Source: Monocercomonoides exilis (lineage: Eukaryota; Preaxostyla; Oxymonadida; Polymastigidae). Taken from it: a stretch of DNA of 64,000 nucleotides. Below are positions 37,344 to 49,660 of this stretch, piece by piece. Made by a program: the position numbers and the translations under genes. The notes under the pieces were generated by a model. That model searched no databases and was not told the DNA's origin. It saw only the letters and a list, made by a program, of their open reading frames with translations. Numbering within the stretch: the first letter of the stretch is position 1; the number at the start of each line of letters is the position of its first letter. The stretch covers positions 687,001 through 751,000 of the forward strand of contig LSRY02000020.1 of the NCBI GenBank assembly GCA_001643675.2, read 5' to 3'.

Positions 37344-38394
37344 ATGACTCAGTTAGCAACTGATGATTCACTTCAAAGCGAGGAAGTTTTACTTGTGCAT
37401 AGGGTATCTATCGTTTTATAAAAATTTGTCATGCAGTTTTTGTTATTTGATAACTTTTGCAAATATTTCTATTTTAGACCATATCCTACGGTAATACTGT
37501 ACAATGGCTTGGAAAAGTGAACGACGGACAAAAATATGTTAAATGGACCGTTTTTGTGAGGAGTCCTGTTGGAGAAGATCTTTCAACATTTATTTCTTCA
37601 GTAACATTTGATTTGCATGACGATTTCCATCCACCGAAACGAAGTTTGAAGAATTTTAAATTTTTATGAAGTTGAAATGTATTTTGTTACGTTAGCATTA
37701 AAAGCTCCGCCTTACGAAGTGGAAGAGGATGGATGGGGAGAATTTACTTTAATGATTTCTATAAATTTTAAAACAGACGATATCCCACCAATAAAATTTC
37801 CTTATCATTTACATCTTCTTCCTACAGAACGCTTAACTTCTTCAAAGTTTGAATTTATTTTTTTAAAAATATTTTTATTCACAATTTTAACAATTAAACC
37901 CAGTATTGGAGAAACAGACTCATTTGAAAAGTGCGATGAATTGATATTTTTTGATCCAAAGCAATCAGTACTAGATAACTTAATAATTCAAAAACCGAAT
38001 CTTCGCACTTCAATGACAGAAAAGCTGCGTATGCAATTATTAAATATGAATTTCTCATTTCAAATATTTATCAAAAGTTAAACCCTGCCCACTAGAAGAA
38101 CTGACACAGATTTTATGCTCTGGAATAAAGCAAGTTGATTCTGATAGCGTGAGATTGGAAGAAAAGCTTCTGAGAGAAGAGTATCAAACCAAATGCTATA
38201 AACTTATTTTGAAAGAAAGAAAAAGAACTCGAAGAAGTGGTATGAAAGATGTTCATACTTCCGCAATTGAAATTACAGATAGAGATCTTGAAGATGAGGT
38301 TCTTGCTGGACCTTTGACTGAAAAAGAAAAGAGTTGGATGGATTCAGAAATGTCAAAATTTGCAAAAAACAGTCATATTCTTCAATCTTCATGA
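37344..38394 (+). CDS. YEATS-domain chromatin protein (GAS41/YAF9-like)
   Basis: Likely a histone acyl-lysine reader of a chromatin-remodelling or acetyltransferase complex in the nucleus. Five proposed exons: 37344-37403, 37478-37643, 37696-37846, 37904-38028 and 38078-38394, for 272 residues. The YEATS domain opens with ISYGNTVQWLGK, KYVKWTVFVRSPVGEDLSTF and FDLHDDFHPPKR. After a spliced join it continues LKAPPYEVEEDGWGEFTLMI. The WGEF motif and preceding aromatic residues are typical of the acyl-lysine pocket. I chose the exon 3 acceptor (37695) because it restores the family spacing between PKR and PPYEV. The C-terminal half is helical and charged, as in GAS41. Which complex it serves cannot be told from sequence. 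Confidence 0.85.
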
Positions 38395-38682
38395 ATTCAC
38401 ATTTCACGAAAACACTTCATTGTTTTTAATTATTATTTATTTTATTTTTTTTCTTGTTTTTTTTATTCTTTCAAAGAAGAATTGGAAATATATAAACGTG
38501 ATCAAAAAACTAAAAAGTTTTTAGGTTTTCGTTTTAAGCGAACATCCGAATCAAAATGTGTGTTTTTATTTTTCTAATTTTAATATTATCCACATAAAAT
38601 ATAAAAACAATTATTCTATCAACTTTTGATTCCCCCATTCCCATTTTCTTTGAAATAACCTAATTTGATTAAAGTTTCCACA

Positions 38683-40855
38683 ATGGTTGAAGAGCACACT
38701 GTTCCGGCCCCTGGCGCAGTTAAGAAAAAGCCAGCATCTTTCCTTTCTGCAACGACAAATATTGTTAATACTATTGTTGGGGCAGGTACCCTTGGACTTC
38801 CTTTTGCATTCGCAAAAGCTGGCTTTCTCCCTGCTCTTCTCATATATGTATTCATGCTTGCTGTTTCATATCTTTCTCTTGACTACCTTGTTGAGGTTGC
38901 TGATGCGATTGGTGTTTACTCACTTGGAGACGTATGTGTTTATATTTATTGACATTTTTTTCATTTTCTTTTGTAAACAGATGGCAGCAAAGTTATTTGG
39001 AATCTATGGAATACTTGCAGTTGCTATATGCACTTTTATCAAATGTTTTGGCGTACTTTGGTCTTATACAATTCTTGCTGTTGACTTCGCAATTTCTCTA
39101 ATCTTAGGATTTGGAGCTGATCCTAATGCTTTTTATGTTTCGCGATGGTTTCTGTCGTTGATAATTGCCTTTTTCATATTTCAACCATTGTCGTGGTTTC
39201 GAAGAGTGGATTCATTGAAAATTGTCTCTGGATTTGCTCTTTTGGCAATGATTTTATGCGTTGTGATTGTATTTTTCCGTTTCATTGTACCATACGAAAT
39301 TCCCCCAAAGCCTTCCATGTCTCCAGAAGTGGTTCATCCGTCTGTTACAATCATTCAGACTTTTTCGACATTGTGCTTTGCATTTGGATCCCAACAGACA
39401 ATTCCTATGATTCAAAATGAAGTCAGAAGGAAAAGTGCAAAGACTATGCGTGGCGTTGTTATTGTTTCACTTGGAACGGTCACGGTCATATATCTTTTCT
39501 CAGCTATTTTTGGTTACATTCAATTTACCGATTTATTTTTCACTGCTTCTTCGCCTGGAAATATTCTTACGATGTACGAAGATGGAGATCCATTGCTGAT
39601 GGTTGGCCGGGCTGCTGTGATGCTGTCGATGCTCCTCAGTCACCCGTTGCTGCTTATGCCCGCACGTTCTGTGCTGTTCAACATGATTCGTGTATTGATT
39701 GATCTTGCACGAGATGGCAAAGCGAAGACAACAAGGAAGTATGCGGCAAGTGGAATTCCTCTGCTTTTCCCACCCAGATGGAGGCACAACTATCTTTTGT
39801 GCCATTCAAAGGTCTCAAAGATGTCGCTCGCAACTGGAGTTGTAGGATCCATCTTGACGTTCGCAGCTATGGGACTCGCCATTATTCTCCCTTCTGTCTC
39901 GTTTGTATTTGACATAATCGGCTCAACTGCCGGAACAGCTGTCTCATTCATCATTCCGACTTTGATGTACATCCGCTTGAAGACGAAGCCAGATCTATTT
40001 GTCAACAAAGATCGAGTGAAAGTGCTTCTAGAAAATGAAACACCAGAAGAGCCAACTGAAAGTAAGAAAACAGAAAAGGATAGCAATGACAAACAACTGA
40101 AAGAACTTGCTCAAAACGCTGCTTCTGAGGATTTGAAGGACATGGAGATGGCAAGTATGCCTGGGTCTGATAACAACAGCCAGAATGCAGCTGAATCTGC
40201 TGGTGAAGACGAGCAATCGGAAGAAATGTCAGAGGAAGAGGCCAGAGGAGGGAAACCGCAAAGAAGATATATGATTGAGCCTGATGACTATTCATCGTGG
40301 AACCGCCCTGGAGATACGACAGCAGCGGAAGGAAGCCACGGAATAGCTGGATTGAACCCGCAGTCGATGCGATCATATGCTACAACACCTTCGGGAATTC
40401 CTCTTCTGTCAGCTATTTCTCCGATGCCTGGCTCCATGAATACTCCTTATCCGGTTCCTTCTCCAACATCCACACTTCCTTTGATACCTGAAGATGAAAC
40501 ACAGGCAAACAGTAATGCAGAAGAAAAGCCAACGACGGGTCCAAATAACACATCCAGTTCATTGAGTCCCAGTGATCTGAAATCAGAAGATAAAAAAGGA
40601 GCAAATACTTTGAATCAGACAGAGACAAACAGCAGGAAAAGTGGGAAGAAATCAGAGAAAGAATCAGAAGAATTAGCTGCATTCAAAAAGGAATGTGAAG
40701 CTAAGATTGCAGAGTATCTTGTACCGCTGAAGATGTCACATCACTCCATCATAACAGCGTTGGTTATATTAATTACCGGCGTTGTTATTGGCCTGGTTTC
40801 TTTGGCCGTGGCCATCATCTACGACACCAGCATAAAAGATAAGCTCAATCTTTAG
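38683..40855 (+). CDS. AAAP/SLC38-like amino-acid transporter with long cytosolic insert
   Basis: Probably a proton- or sodium-coupled amino-acid transporter. Two exons (38683-38931 and 38981-40855; GTATGT donor) give 707 residues, larger than the usual 400-550. The first helix carries the family signature TNIVNTIVGAGTLGLPFAFA. About ten hydrophobic segments follow, including FSTLCFAFGSQQTIPMIQNE, typical of AAAP helix 6. Between the penultimate helices (IPTLMYIRLK) and the last one (ALVILITGVVIGLVSLAV) lies a hydrophilic, Glu/Ser/Pro-rich insert of about 240 residues. Its effect is unknown; it may regulate trafficking or carry modification sites. Substrate cannot be deduced. Confidence 0.85.
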
Positions 40856-41583
40856 ACTCACTTTGTATTTTTTGTGAAATATTTCTTCTTTATTAAATTT
40901 TCTCTTTTGATGCGAATGTGAACATGAGATATTGAGCGATACTTTATTATTGCAACAACACAACTCTTCACACTAAACTATACTGTGACTTCTCTTTCTT
41001 TCTGTCTACCCTTCAAATTACATTCTTTCATTGTTAACCACTTCAATAGATACCACCAGTTGTTTTCAATGATTTTGATAATAGTTCAGTTTAAGTCTTT
41101 TTGTTGATTTATTTTTACAAGATAGCCAGTAATTTATCCTTTTTTTCTTTTTAGAGTATTCATTTCAGATTTCTTTCTAATATTCAGTTTTATTTCATGA
41201 AATGTTTGTAGAGTTCTGTGTTTTTGACTTCTGTTTTGTCTATCTTTAAGTACATTATTGAGGAAACCACAGCTACTGTTTTCTTATGTTGAATTTTTGT
41301 GAATGTCGGATTTCTCTTGATTTCTATTTTATACGAGACTACGCTGTTGATAGGATTTGTTTGAATAATCAAATCGAAAGACTTTCCCTTTGAAACCAAG
41401 AATCCGAACGAACGAATGAATTGTGCAGCAACTGTTGGTTAAACTGGAGAGTTTGAAAAAAATGCATTTCAAAAAAAGAAAGATAAATTGAAAAAAAGTA
41501 ATAAGGCTGAAGTGAAAGCACGATTGCTTTGCGAAGAAATTAGTACTTAAAAAAAGAGTCTAAGTAACGCAAATGGAGAGAGA
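40856..41583. other. Convergent intergenic region with possible small or decayed gene
   Basis: This lies between the transporter and the Rpn3 stop codon. Plus-strand frames contain short protein-like pieces: YIIEETTATVF near 41250, IIKSKDFPFETKNPNERMNC near 41370 and KKKDKLKKSNKAEVKARLLC near 41480. I could not join them with convincing splice sites, so I leave them as a possible small spliced gene or relic. Confidence 0.3.
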
Positions 41584-43706
41584 TTACATAGGCTCATCAT
41601 CAGGTCCTCCAAAGCCTGGATCTTCATCGGCATTTGCATTCTCAAGTTGTCCGAATTCGTTTTCAATTTCCTCACGAGCCTTGCGCAGTTCTTCGTCCTC
41701 TTCATCCCAATTCCGAAGACGTGAATAACGCATAGCCTGAACAAGAGAAATGGAGAGAAAGTCATTTGCATAATCATCATTTTTTGTCAGCAGATATAAA
41801 AAATTATAAATTGACAGTAATGAAAGTTGATGAGTGAATAACAATGTTATAATTAAAAAAAACTAAGTTTGAAAATACCTTCATCAGCCTTTCATTGATA
41901 TCGACACACGCTGTGATACGTCTCTGAATCTTATCATTGGGAATCGTTGTCTCGTAGATGGTTGCCTCTTCCATTGTCCGGATGCACTTAGCATCGTGGT
42001 CGATGACTGCATCAATGAGTCCATCAGAAATGGCCTTTGACGCTGCAGACTCTGCTTCAGACTCACTCGACAGCACAAGCTTCTGCTTTATGTCTTCTAA
42101 TGACAAAGTTGAATACACACGGCACAGGCGGCGAAGTCCTGTTTGAACAACATTCAGACGAAGTCTGCCAAAGAAAGAGAGCGTTTTAATAATTGAAATA
42201 AAGGGGAAAAAAGGTGTGTTATAATTATTTAGCAGAAACGAAAAATAATTCATCATTTATAATTATTCACAAAAGTTTTAAGTTATTCGAAGTTTTTTGT
42301 TCAACGAAGATATATCTCATTTCAAACCTTATAATTAATGAATACAGCCCATCTTTTTTGAATATTTCCGCTTTTGAGGCAACAATCTCATCGAATTCCT
42401 TCACCCTTCCTTCTCTAACAGCAGATGTGATATCAAGATATGGTTTCAATTCGTGGCTAAATCCTGGTTCAAAGAAAATTGAACGTTTTGGTGTGAATCC
42501 TTGCAAGAGTTGAACAAGAACAGATAATTTTGTGCACTAAACCATTTGGTAATTTGAACAAAATAAAATTTACAAAATAAATTGACATAAAAAAATGATA
42601 AGTATAAAAATCAATAACGTTTGAAGCTAAAGAAATTTCATACAGCAATTCTAAATCCTAACACGTGCTTTGGTGATCTGCTAAGTGCCAATTGAATGTT
42701 TTCGTCGGCCTCTTTATGCTTCCCCTCGATGGCACGAAGTGTGGCCACATAAAATGCATAGCGAGCATGCTGTACTGAAGCACAACTGCCAACAGGTGGA
42801 AAGACAACGCTTGACAGAAACTGATTAGCTTGGACAAATTCTCCTTGATTTATAAAAATAGACAGAATTATGTTTATTAAAGTTGCCTGCCCCTGCGCAT
42901 CATTAACATGAATTGCAGTTCGAAGTGCAGTTGTAAATTGAACACGAGATGCATAAAGATGATCTTTTCCTCCCTTTTTCACCAATATACGTGAGATGAA
43001 ATAATATGTTTTCGCTAACACGTCAAACAAAGGTTGTCTTTGTTCAACTTGAAGAGAACCTAATCTCATAACTAAGTCTTGTGCGCAAGTAAGTGCACGA
43101 TCATAATTCTTTTCTCGATAAAGTACCATAACAGCAAGAAGACGCAGAAATCCTTCCAATTCCATTCCATGTGTATATTTTATCGGAGGAACAACGATGG
43201 GGGTCTTCTTCTTTTTATCTTTTTCATCATTCTCCTTTTTATCTTCTGTTGTTTTATCATCTTTTTTCTCGTCTTTTTTTTCTTCTTTTGCTTCCTCGAC
43301 ATCCATTGCATCCTTTGCTTCTGCTGGTGATGAATTTGCAGAAACGTCTGGAGTTGGAACTGGGGTGGCTGAAGGAGTTACCATAAGTGCCCGATCCGAA
43401 ATTTTTGGAGGAATTTCTTCTTCTTTTGCAAACTCAGCATTTTTTGGGTTTTCGGGCTTTGGGGAAATATTACATAAAGAAAATGTATTAAAATGTTAAA
43501 CGCTTACGAATTTAAAAAGTAATAAAAAAAGGTACATTAAAATTCAACAGTGGAAGGAGAAACGATTTGGACTGTTCAGAAAGTTTTAATGTGGAGATGT
43601 ACCATCCCAATTTCTCAGAAGAAACTCCATTCTTAAAGGCTGTGCAACGCCTAATCAGTCGAGGCAATGGGATCAATTCAATGGAAGTGACTTTAATATC
43701 TGACAT
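41584..43706 (-). CDS. RPN3: 26S proteasome regulatory subunit Rpn3 (PSMD3)
   Basis: A PCI-domain scaffold subunit of the proteasome lid. Five exons on the minus strand are proposed: 43706-43536, 43456-42644, 42536-42328, 42164-41879 and 41736-41584, for 543 residues, near the human length. An upstream in-frame ATG at 43733 is possible; I chose MSDIK at 43706. Family blocks: FLRLLAVMVLYREKNYDRAL, LYASRVQFTTALRTAIH, TLINIILSIFINQGEFVQA, KLSVLVQLLQGFTPKRSIF, LKPYLDITSAVREGRVKEF, DGLYSLIIRLRLNVVQTGLR, and AMRYSRL near the end. A Lys/Asp/Glu-rich insert occurs at residues about 95-135 (KEEKKDEKKDDKTTEDKKE). It is divergent from the CCDC146-like gene with 176 bp between starts. Confidence 0.93.
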
Positions 43707-43882
43707 GTTTGATCTGCCCATCACTAAGTGCATTTCAATTTAAAAATTTTTATTTTACATCAAGAGAAATATTAAAGTTAATAAATTGAAAAAGATAAAA
43801 TATTCATTGATAGAAATTCGTTTTCAGTTATTATTGACCCATTTATTGTTATAATATTTCTTATTTGCTTTCTTGAGGGTCA
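43707..43882. promoter_or_regulatory. Short divergent intergenic region Rpn3 / CCDC146-like
   Basis: These 176 bp lie between opposing start codons, or 149 bp if Rpn3 starts at 43733. It must hold both promoters. It is AT-rich; no recognisable motif. Confidence 0.35.
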
Positions 43883-46800
43883 ATGACTGACCTTCTAGAT
43901 TTGTCAGACCACTCAAAAAGTGTGGCTTTTGAATGTCTAACCAAAGCCCAAAATGATAACGAAATAACAGAAGAAATGTTTGAGAATATTTGTTGAACGA
44001 TTAGTAAATATTCCATAACGCTAATTGTAAAAATATATTTTATTAGGCAAACTTTATATGAAAGCAAATATTCGAAATTATTTGATGTAGTTTTGAGAAT
44101 TTATGATAAAGAAACAGTCCTTAAAAAGCGCGCTCAAGTTTTAGCTCAAGAAAAAGATGGATTGGAACATGATATAAGGCATAATGACGAGGTGAAACAA
44201 GAAAATGAACAAAAAATACATGAGCTACAGGAAGATGTTCAGAAATTAACATTAGAACTTGCTGAAACAAAAGAGCAGCACATATCAATTGATATTGAAA
44301 AGAAAGATCTCGAAAATCAGTTAGAGAGTGTATCAAAACAAATTGAAACAACAAAAAGATTAGCTACAGATCAATATATGCCTCATATAAACACAGTTAC
44401 AGCGGAAATTCGGGATCTAGAAGTATGTTTTTCTTCTATAAATTTGAATACTTTATAATTCCTCAGACTTCCATTGAGAAACAGCAACTCGTCTTGCAAA
44501 AACAACTCGCTGAAGCGACTAAAGTCCAGCAAGAAACACAGGATCTTATAGACACAAAAGAAAAAGTTTGCGCTTCTTTTGAATTAATTAGATTTGATTT
44601 TTGTTTCATAGCTCGATGAAGAATTGGTGAAAAAGAAAACAAATTTCACCAAAGCCAAAGGGGAGCCAGAAAGATTAAGGTTTGTTCGATGATGAAATGA
44701 AATTTACTTTTTCAATTGAGTTGTTTCTAATTTGCATAGACATAATGCTGAGCAATATGAGCAAGCTGTAGCTGCTCTTGTAGCAGACAGAGATTCAGCT
44801 AAATACAGACTTTTAGCAAAACAAACAGACGTTAACAAACTTAGACAACAGGAGACGGTTTGATTTTTACTGTTCGTTGAGTATTTTAAAACTATCTATT
44901 TTATTTTATTTTATTTTTTAGCAAAAATTAGATGAAATAAGGCAAAGGGAAAAAGAAGTTGAGAGATTAATTGCCGATGTTGAACAGAAAAAAGCCTCTC
45001 TGGGAATCATTAAAACCGAGATACAAGAATGCAAAGTTTGTTTATTGTTGCTTTTTTCGGAGAAATGACAAGTTTTATTTTTTTTTCCCCCGATATTATT
45101 TCTTCAAACAAATTCATTGATAAAATATAGCACGAAATTGCTCAAGAGCAAATGAACAGGCTTCCATTAGACGAAAGCTTACAGCAAGAACAAGAAGATG
45201 TTTGCTACAACTTATTAACAACAGAAAATTTCAACATATTTTGCATTTGTTCATTTCATAATGACTATCTTAATGCTATCTGCATATAACTGTTAATACT
45301 GATTTCTTTTCAATTCACTTCTTTCATTCTTCTCTTTAACATATTTTGTCTATCACTTTTCTTTTTAAACTTCTTCTCCTTCTTTCTTCTTATCATCAAA
45401 GCTTCGTGTTGTCACTGAAGAGCTGGGCGCGATGCAGCGACAAAGGAACATCGAAGCACAGCGCCTGCAGCTTTCAGAAAAAGAGCAGCAAAAAGCCGAA
45501 ACGACACTGCAGCAAATCAAGGCGACGATCCAGCGCGTCACAAAGGAGCTGCAGCAGGCCAAGCAGGAAGGTGTCAAGATTCAGCAAGCGGTTTGTGGCT
45601 CTCGTTTTGAAAGATGAAAAAATATATCAAATTTTTATTTTTCCGCCCCCCTTGCAAATAAAAACGCATTCTATATATATTCCCTCAATTTCTTTCAAAT
45701 ATCTCCTTTTTTTTCCACCTCCTCTTCTTTAAACCATTCTCCGCTAACACTTTCAGACGTACCAGCGTGAAGACGAGATCTCTGCGAAGCTGAAGCAGAT
45801 CACCGAGGACGACCGGCGGATGATTCTGGGTGACGAGATCGCCGAAGTCGAGTCTGAGGTGAAGCGCGAAGGAGAGGTGCTGACGGGGCTGAAGCGGAAG
45901 CTGATGGACATGCAGCAGGACGCAAACAAGCTGAGGCAGGAGCGTAACCTGCTCATCCGCAAAGTGGCACAGGTGAAAGAAGATGCGCTGAAGGAAGAGG
46001 AGGCGGTGAAGATGGCTGATATCGATATAATGTTCCTGAAGAAGAAAGCAGAGTCGATACAGAAGAAGACGCAGAGCATTATTAAGCAGACGGAAATTGT
46101 GAAGTTGGAGAGAAATAAATACGTGTGCACTTGTTGGATAGACTATTTATCTTTAATATTTGAAATTGATTGAATATTTCTTTTTTCCTTTTATCTCTCA
46201 ATTTAATCTGCTTTGAATATTTTCTTCTTCTTTCTCTCTCCTTTTTTTCTCTTTCTTTCTTTCTAATTTAATTAATTGATTAGATGGGCGCAATACAAGA
46301 AGCAGTGCAGGTTCTGGCAGAATATCGAGAAAAGATCAAAATTCTTGAAAACGAGAAAGAGACACTTCGCAACGAAGACTTCATAAAGCAAAAGAACTTG
46401 ATCGTGTGCAAATTGTTTTTTTTTTATCTATTTTTTTCAATCTGTTATTTTCATTCGATCTCAAAATGAAAAATTATCTTTTTGATGCTTCCTTATTTCT
46501 TGTTTCCTTTTTCTTTCTTTCCAAATGATCCAATAATCTCCCTTCAATCACTTACTGTCAAATTTCCACACACACACATACATACATACAAAAATACATG
46601 CATTCAACCAAACATTCAAACGCACGCACACACACACACACACACACTATCACTATCACTATCACTAACAGGACACCCGGCTGAATGTGCAGTCACAAGT
46701 GAACACGCGAGACACGGAGCTGCGAAAGCTGAACGAGTACATTCAGAAGGACCGGGACATCAAGGCAGTGATCGACCAGCAGATTGGCGAGATGGACAAG

Positions 46801-48608
46801 CTGAACAGCCACGTGAACACGATTGAGGCGGAGATGCTGCGGCTGAAGAAGGAGTTTGAGTACCAGGTGGAGCAGCGGAACTACACAGGCATCCAGCTCA
46901 TCCAGCGGAACGACGAGCTCTGCATCCACTACGAGAAGCTGAATGTGCAGGACACGATTGCGCAGAGGGGTCTATCAGAACTGGCGAAGAGAGAGGAAGA
47001 ATTGAGTACTTTGAAGCTGGAGGCGCAGGAGCTTGTGAGGCAGGTCGCTGCGAGGGAAAAGGAGGTGCCGAAGATCGGGCAGCAGCTGCAGAAGGTGTGA
47101 TGATGTTGATGTTTATATTTTTTGTTTTGTATTTATTTATGCGATTTTATCCTTTTTAATTGTTATTTTCATGTTATTTGGTGCATTTTTATCAATGAAT
47201 CTGAATCTAATCAATCGATAAAACATTGACATTTTAGCTGACTACTCTCCAAGATGAATTAGCAGGCCTTCGAAAAAGAAGCTCAGACTTATCAATCCAA
47301 CTCGGTTTGATTTCCATTCCATTCTCTCTCTTTTTTAGAATTCTTTCACATTTTTGTTCTTCTTTCTTCTTTTGCATATTTTGCGATTTATTGCTTCAAA
47401 TATCTGCTTCTGTAATAATTGACATCTTTCTTTTTCTTTCAATTTTAATTATCTTCTTCAGAGAGCCCTTCAAATACAAAGCGCTGGAGGACTTTGGGAG
47501 GTGAGCTTCCGTCGAAAGAGAAGCTTTTGGAGCAGCTGGCCAAACTCGAAGAAAGATACAATTCAAAGAAGGTTGGAAATTTATTGTTATTTTAATGAAT
47601 TATTTATTTATATTGTATTTGTTAAACATTTCTTTTTTCTGTTACACTTATTCGTCTATCCATTCTTCTTTTCAATTAAAAAAAAAAAAAAACACTTTTA
47701 CAGGAAAAGATTCTTGAGCGTGAGATAGTGATGGACGAGGTGTCTTCCCATTCCGAGCAGCTGTCGAAGACTGCACAGGCATATCACGACTCCGAAGCAG
47801 CCGAAATCTTATCAACGATGAATCAGCTACAGGCGAAGATGCGGAGAGTCAATAGACAGCTACAAGCGGAGCTCAGCGAGCTGGCTATCTGCCAGACAAG
47901 GGCGAAGAAAGCAGAGGAGGAAAGAGATGATTTGGTTTGATGATATGAACTAATTTTTAATGTATTTTAATGTTTTTATTTATTTATCTATCTATCTATC
48001 AATTGTATTTGATTTCTTTTATTTTTTTTATTATTAACCGAAATTTTTGTCAAATGAATTATTTTGCAGGAACTTCGTCTTGAAGATGCTCGTGTGAACT
48101 TGGAGAAAGGCCTTCCTCCGACAGAAGAGGCAGAAAAGAAATGGATGCAGATTGTTCGGATGCGCCAGGAGGAAATGGAGAGAAAGATGACTGAAATGTT
48201 TGAACTTTATCATTTAAATATTTTCACTTGTAATTTTTATATAAATAAATGCTTTTTTTTTTCATTTTTTGTGTATTCGTTTGCCTCTCTCTTTTTTTCT
48301 TTCGCTCTCTCTTTTTTCTTTCTTTCTCTTTCTTTCTCTCTCTTTCTCTCTCTCTTTCTCTCTCTTTCTCTTTCTTTCTTTCTTTCTTTCTCTCTCTCTC
48401 TCTGTTTTTTTTCCTTCACAGTCCCGAGCCGCCTGTGGGTGAAGTGCGTACAACTGCTCCTCCGCGGTACAATGCGTATGTTCCTGATGACGGACTCGGC
48501 CTGCCTGTGCCATACAGTGGCACCTTCCAGCAGTTCAAGCCAACGGAGCCTGGCTCAAATATGCGCTTTTTCAAGAACCCGAAGAAAAAACCGGCAATAC
48601 AGCTATAA
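43883..48608 (+). CDS. CCDC146/MBO2-like flagellar coiled-coil protein
   Basis: Sixteen proposed exons encode 919 residues, nearly all coiled coil, close to the 955 of human CCDC146. Exons: 43883-43977, 44047-44422, 44467-44565, 44612-44679, 44740-44857, 44922-45035, 45131-45199, 45402-45590, 45757-46122, 46284-46403, 46672-47094, 47238-47304, 47462-47571, 47704-47934, 48070-48197, 48422-48608. Joins keep frame throughout, and most donors are GTTTG or GTGTG. The N-terminus has LYESKYSKLFDVVLR. Coiled coils run from about residue 50 to 830, and the C-terminus ends in FKPTEPGSNMRFFKNP, which recalls the CCDC146 tail. CCDC146-type proteins act at centrioles and axonemal microtubules. Family assignment rests on architecture and the tail, so it is moderate. 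Confidence 0.7.
46567..46667 (+). repeat. Microsatellite (CA)n, (CATA)n and (TATCAC)n in an intron
   Basis: A simple-sequence tract fills the 3' part of intron 10 of the CCDC146-like gene and runs to within a few bases of its acceptor. Confidence 0.9.
48283..48413 (+). repeat. Polypyrimidine (CT)n/(CTTT)n tract in last intron
   Basis: About 130 bp of almost pure C/T directly precede the final acceptor of the CCDC146-like gene. They form an exaggerated polypyrimidine tract. Confidence 0.9.
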
Positions 48609-49138
48609 ATTCTCTCGTTCTCTTTCTCTTTCTCTCTCTGTCCGTCCGTCTGTCTATCCGTTACTTACTCGTTTTTGTGTTTCTTTCTTTTTTTTTTCTT
48701 CATAAACTTCATTGGATAATCCCACACACGCTCACTTCTGCTCGTTCCCAACATCATCATCTTGCATAACTTCCATTTCATCCAAGCATCCGTTTCATAC
48801 TTTCTCCACTAACTTCATTATTTTCTGCCATTTCACTTTATTTTTTTATCTCTTTATTTTGTTGCGCCTGTGAATTCATCGCATAAAAAAATACTTTGTT
48901 GTTTAATGATATTTTTGAAGAGTCAATCGAAAGAAAGATTAAAAGTTCGATTTTTCATATGAAAACTTTGATTTTTTTTTTCGAAATGTCTGAAACATTT
49001 TCTTAAATTAATTCAAGATATTTTTTAAAGTTCAAATGGTTGTTATGAATTCCAAAGTTTCATCGAACTGAAATAGAAAATAAAAACAGAAAAATAAAAA
49101 GAAATAAAAAGAAAACATTAAAGAAAAAGACAAAGAAA
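48609..49138. other. Convergent 3' intergenic region
   Basis: This is the region between the CCDC146-like and CEP131-like stop codons. It is CT-rich near 48620-48700, then AT-rich. No gene or RNA seen. Confidence 0.5.
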
Positions 49139-49626
49139 CTACGAAGGGTATATTTGAGTACCAGTGAGCGACAGCGATGCAGAGGGAGATGAAGAGGCAG
49201 CATCAGAAGACGCTCTTGTTCCTGTTCTGTTTGGCTCTCTCAGCTTCTTCGAAGGGCGAAACCCGCCACGGGCACTGTTTGTTCTTGATAGATCTGAAGA
49301 TCCTGGTTGTGAGAAAGAAGAAGAAGAAGAGGAAGAGGAAGAATAATTAGTAGAAGAAGAAGAAGAATGGCTTGAAGGAGAAAGAGGACGAGACGGAGAG
49401 GAAGGGCGACGTGATGTGAGAGGTCTTGACAGTGCTGTTGATCTGGTTGAAGGGAAGCTGCTTGAAGAATGTCTTTCAGAGATGGGGTCTTGTGAAAAAG
49501 AAGAAGGAGAATGAGAAGAAGAAGAAGAGGAAGAGGAAGTGAATGAAGTGGAAGAGCGATGGGCTGAACTGAAATGAGGAGAATAGGGATGTGACGATTC
49601 AGAGGAAGACAAAGAAGATGATGATA

Positions 49627-49660
<34 letters not shown>

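Noticed and set aside
48237-48419. Arg/Glu/Lys-only minus-strand ORF
   Set aside because: Reverse complement of an intronic CT-rich tract.
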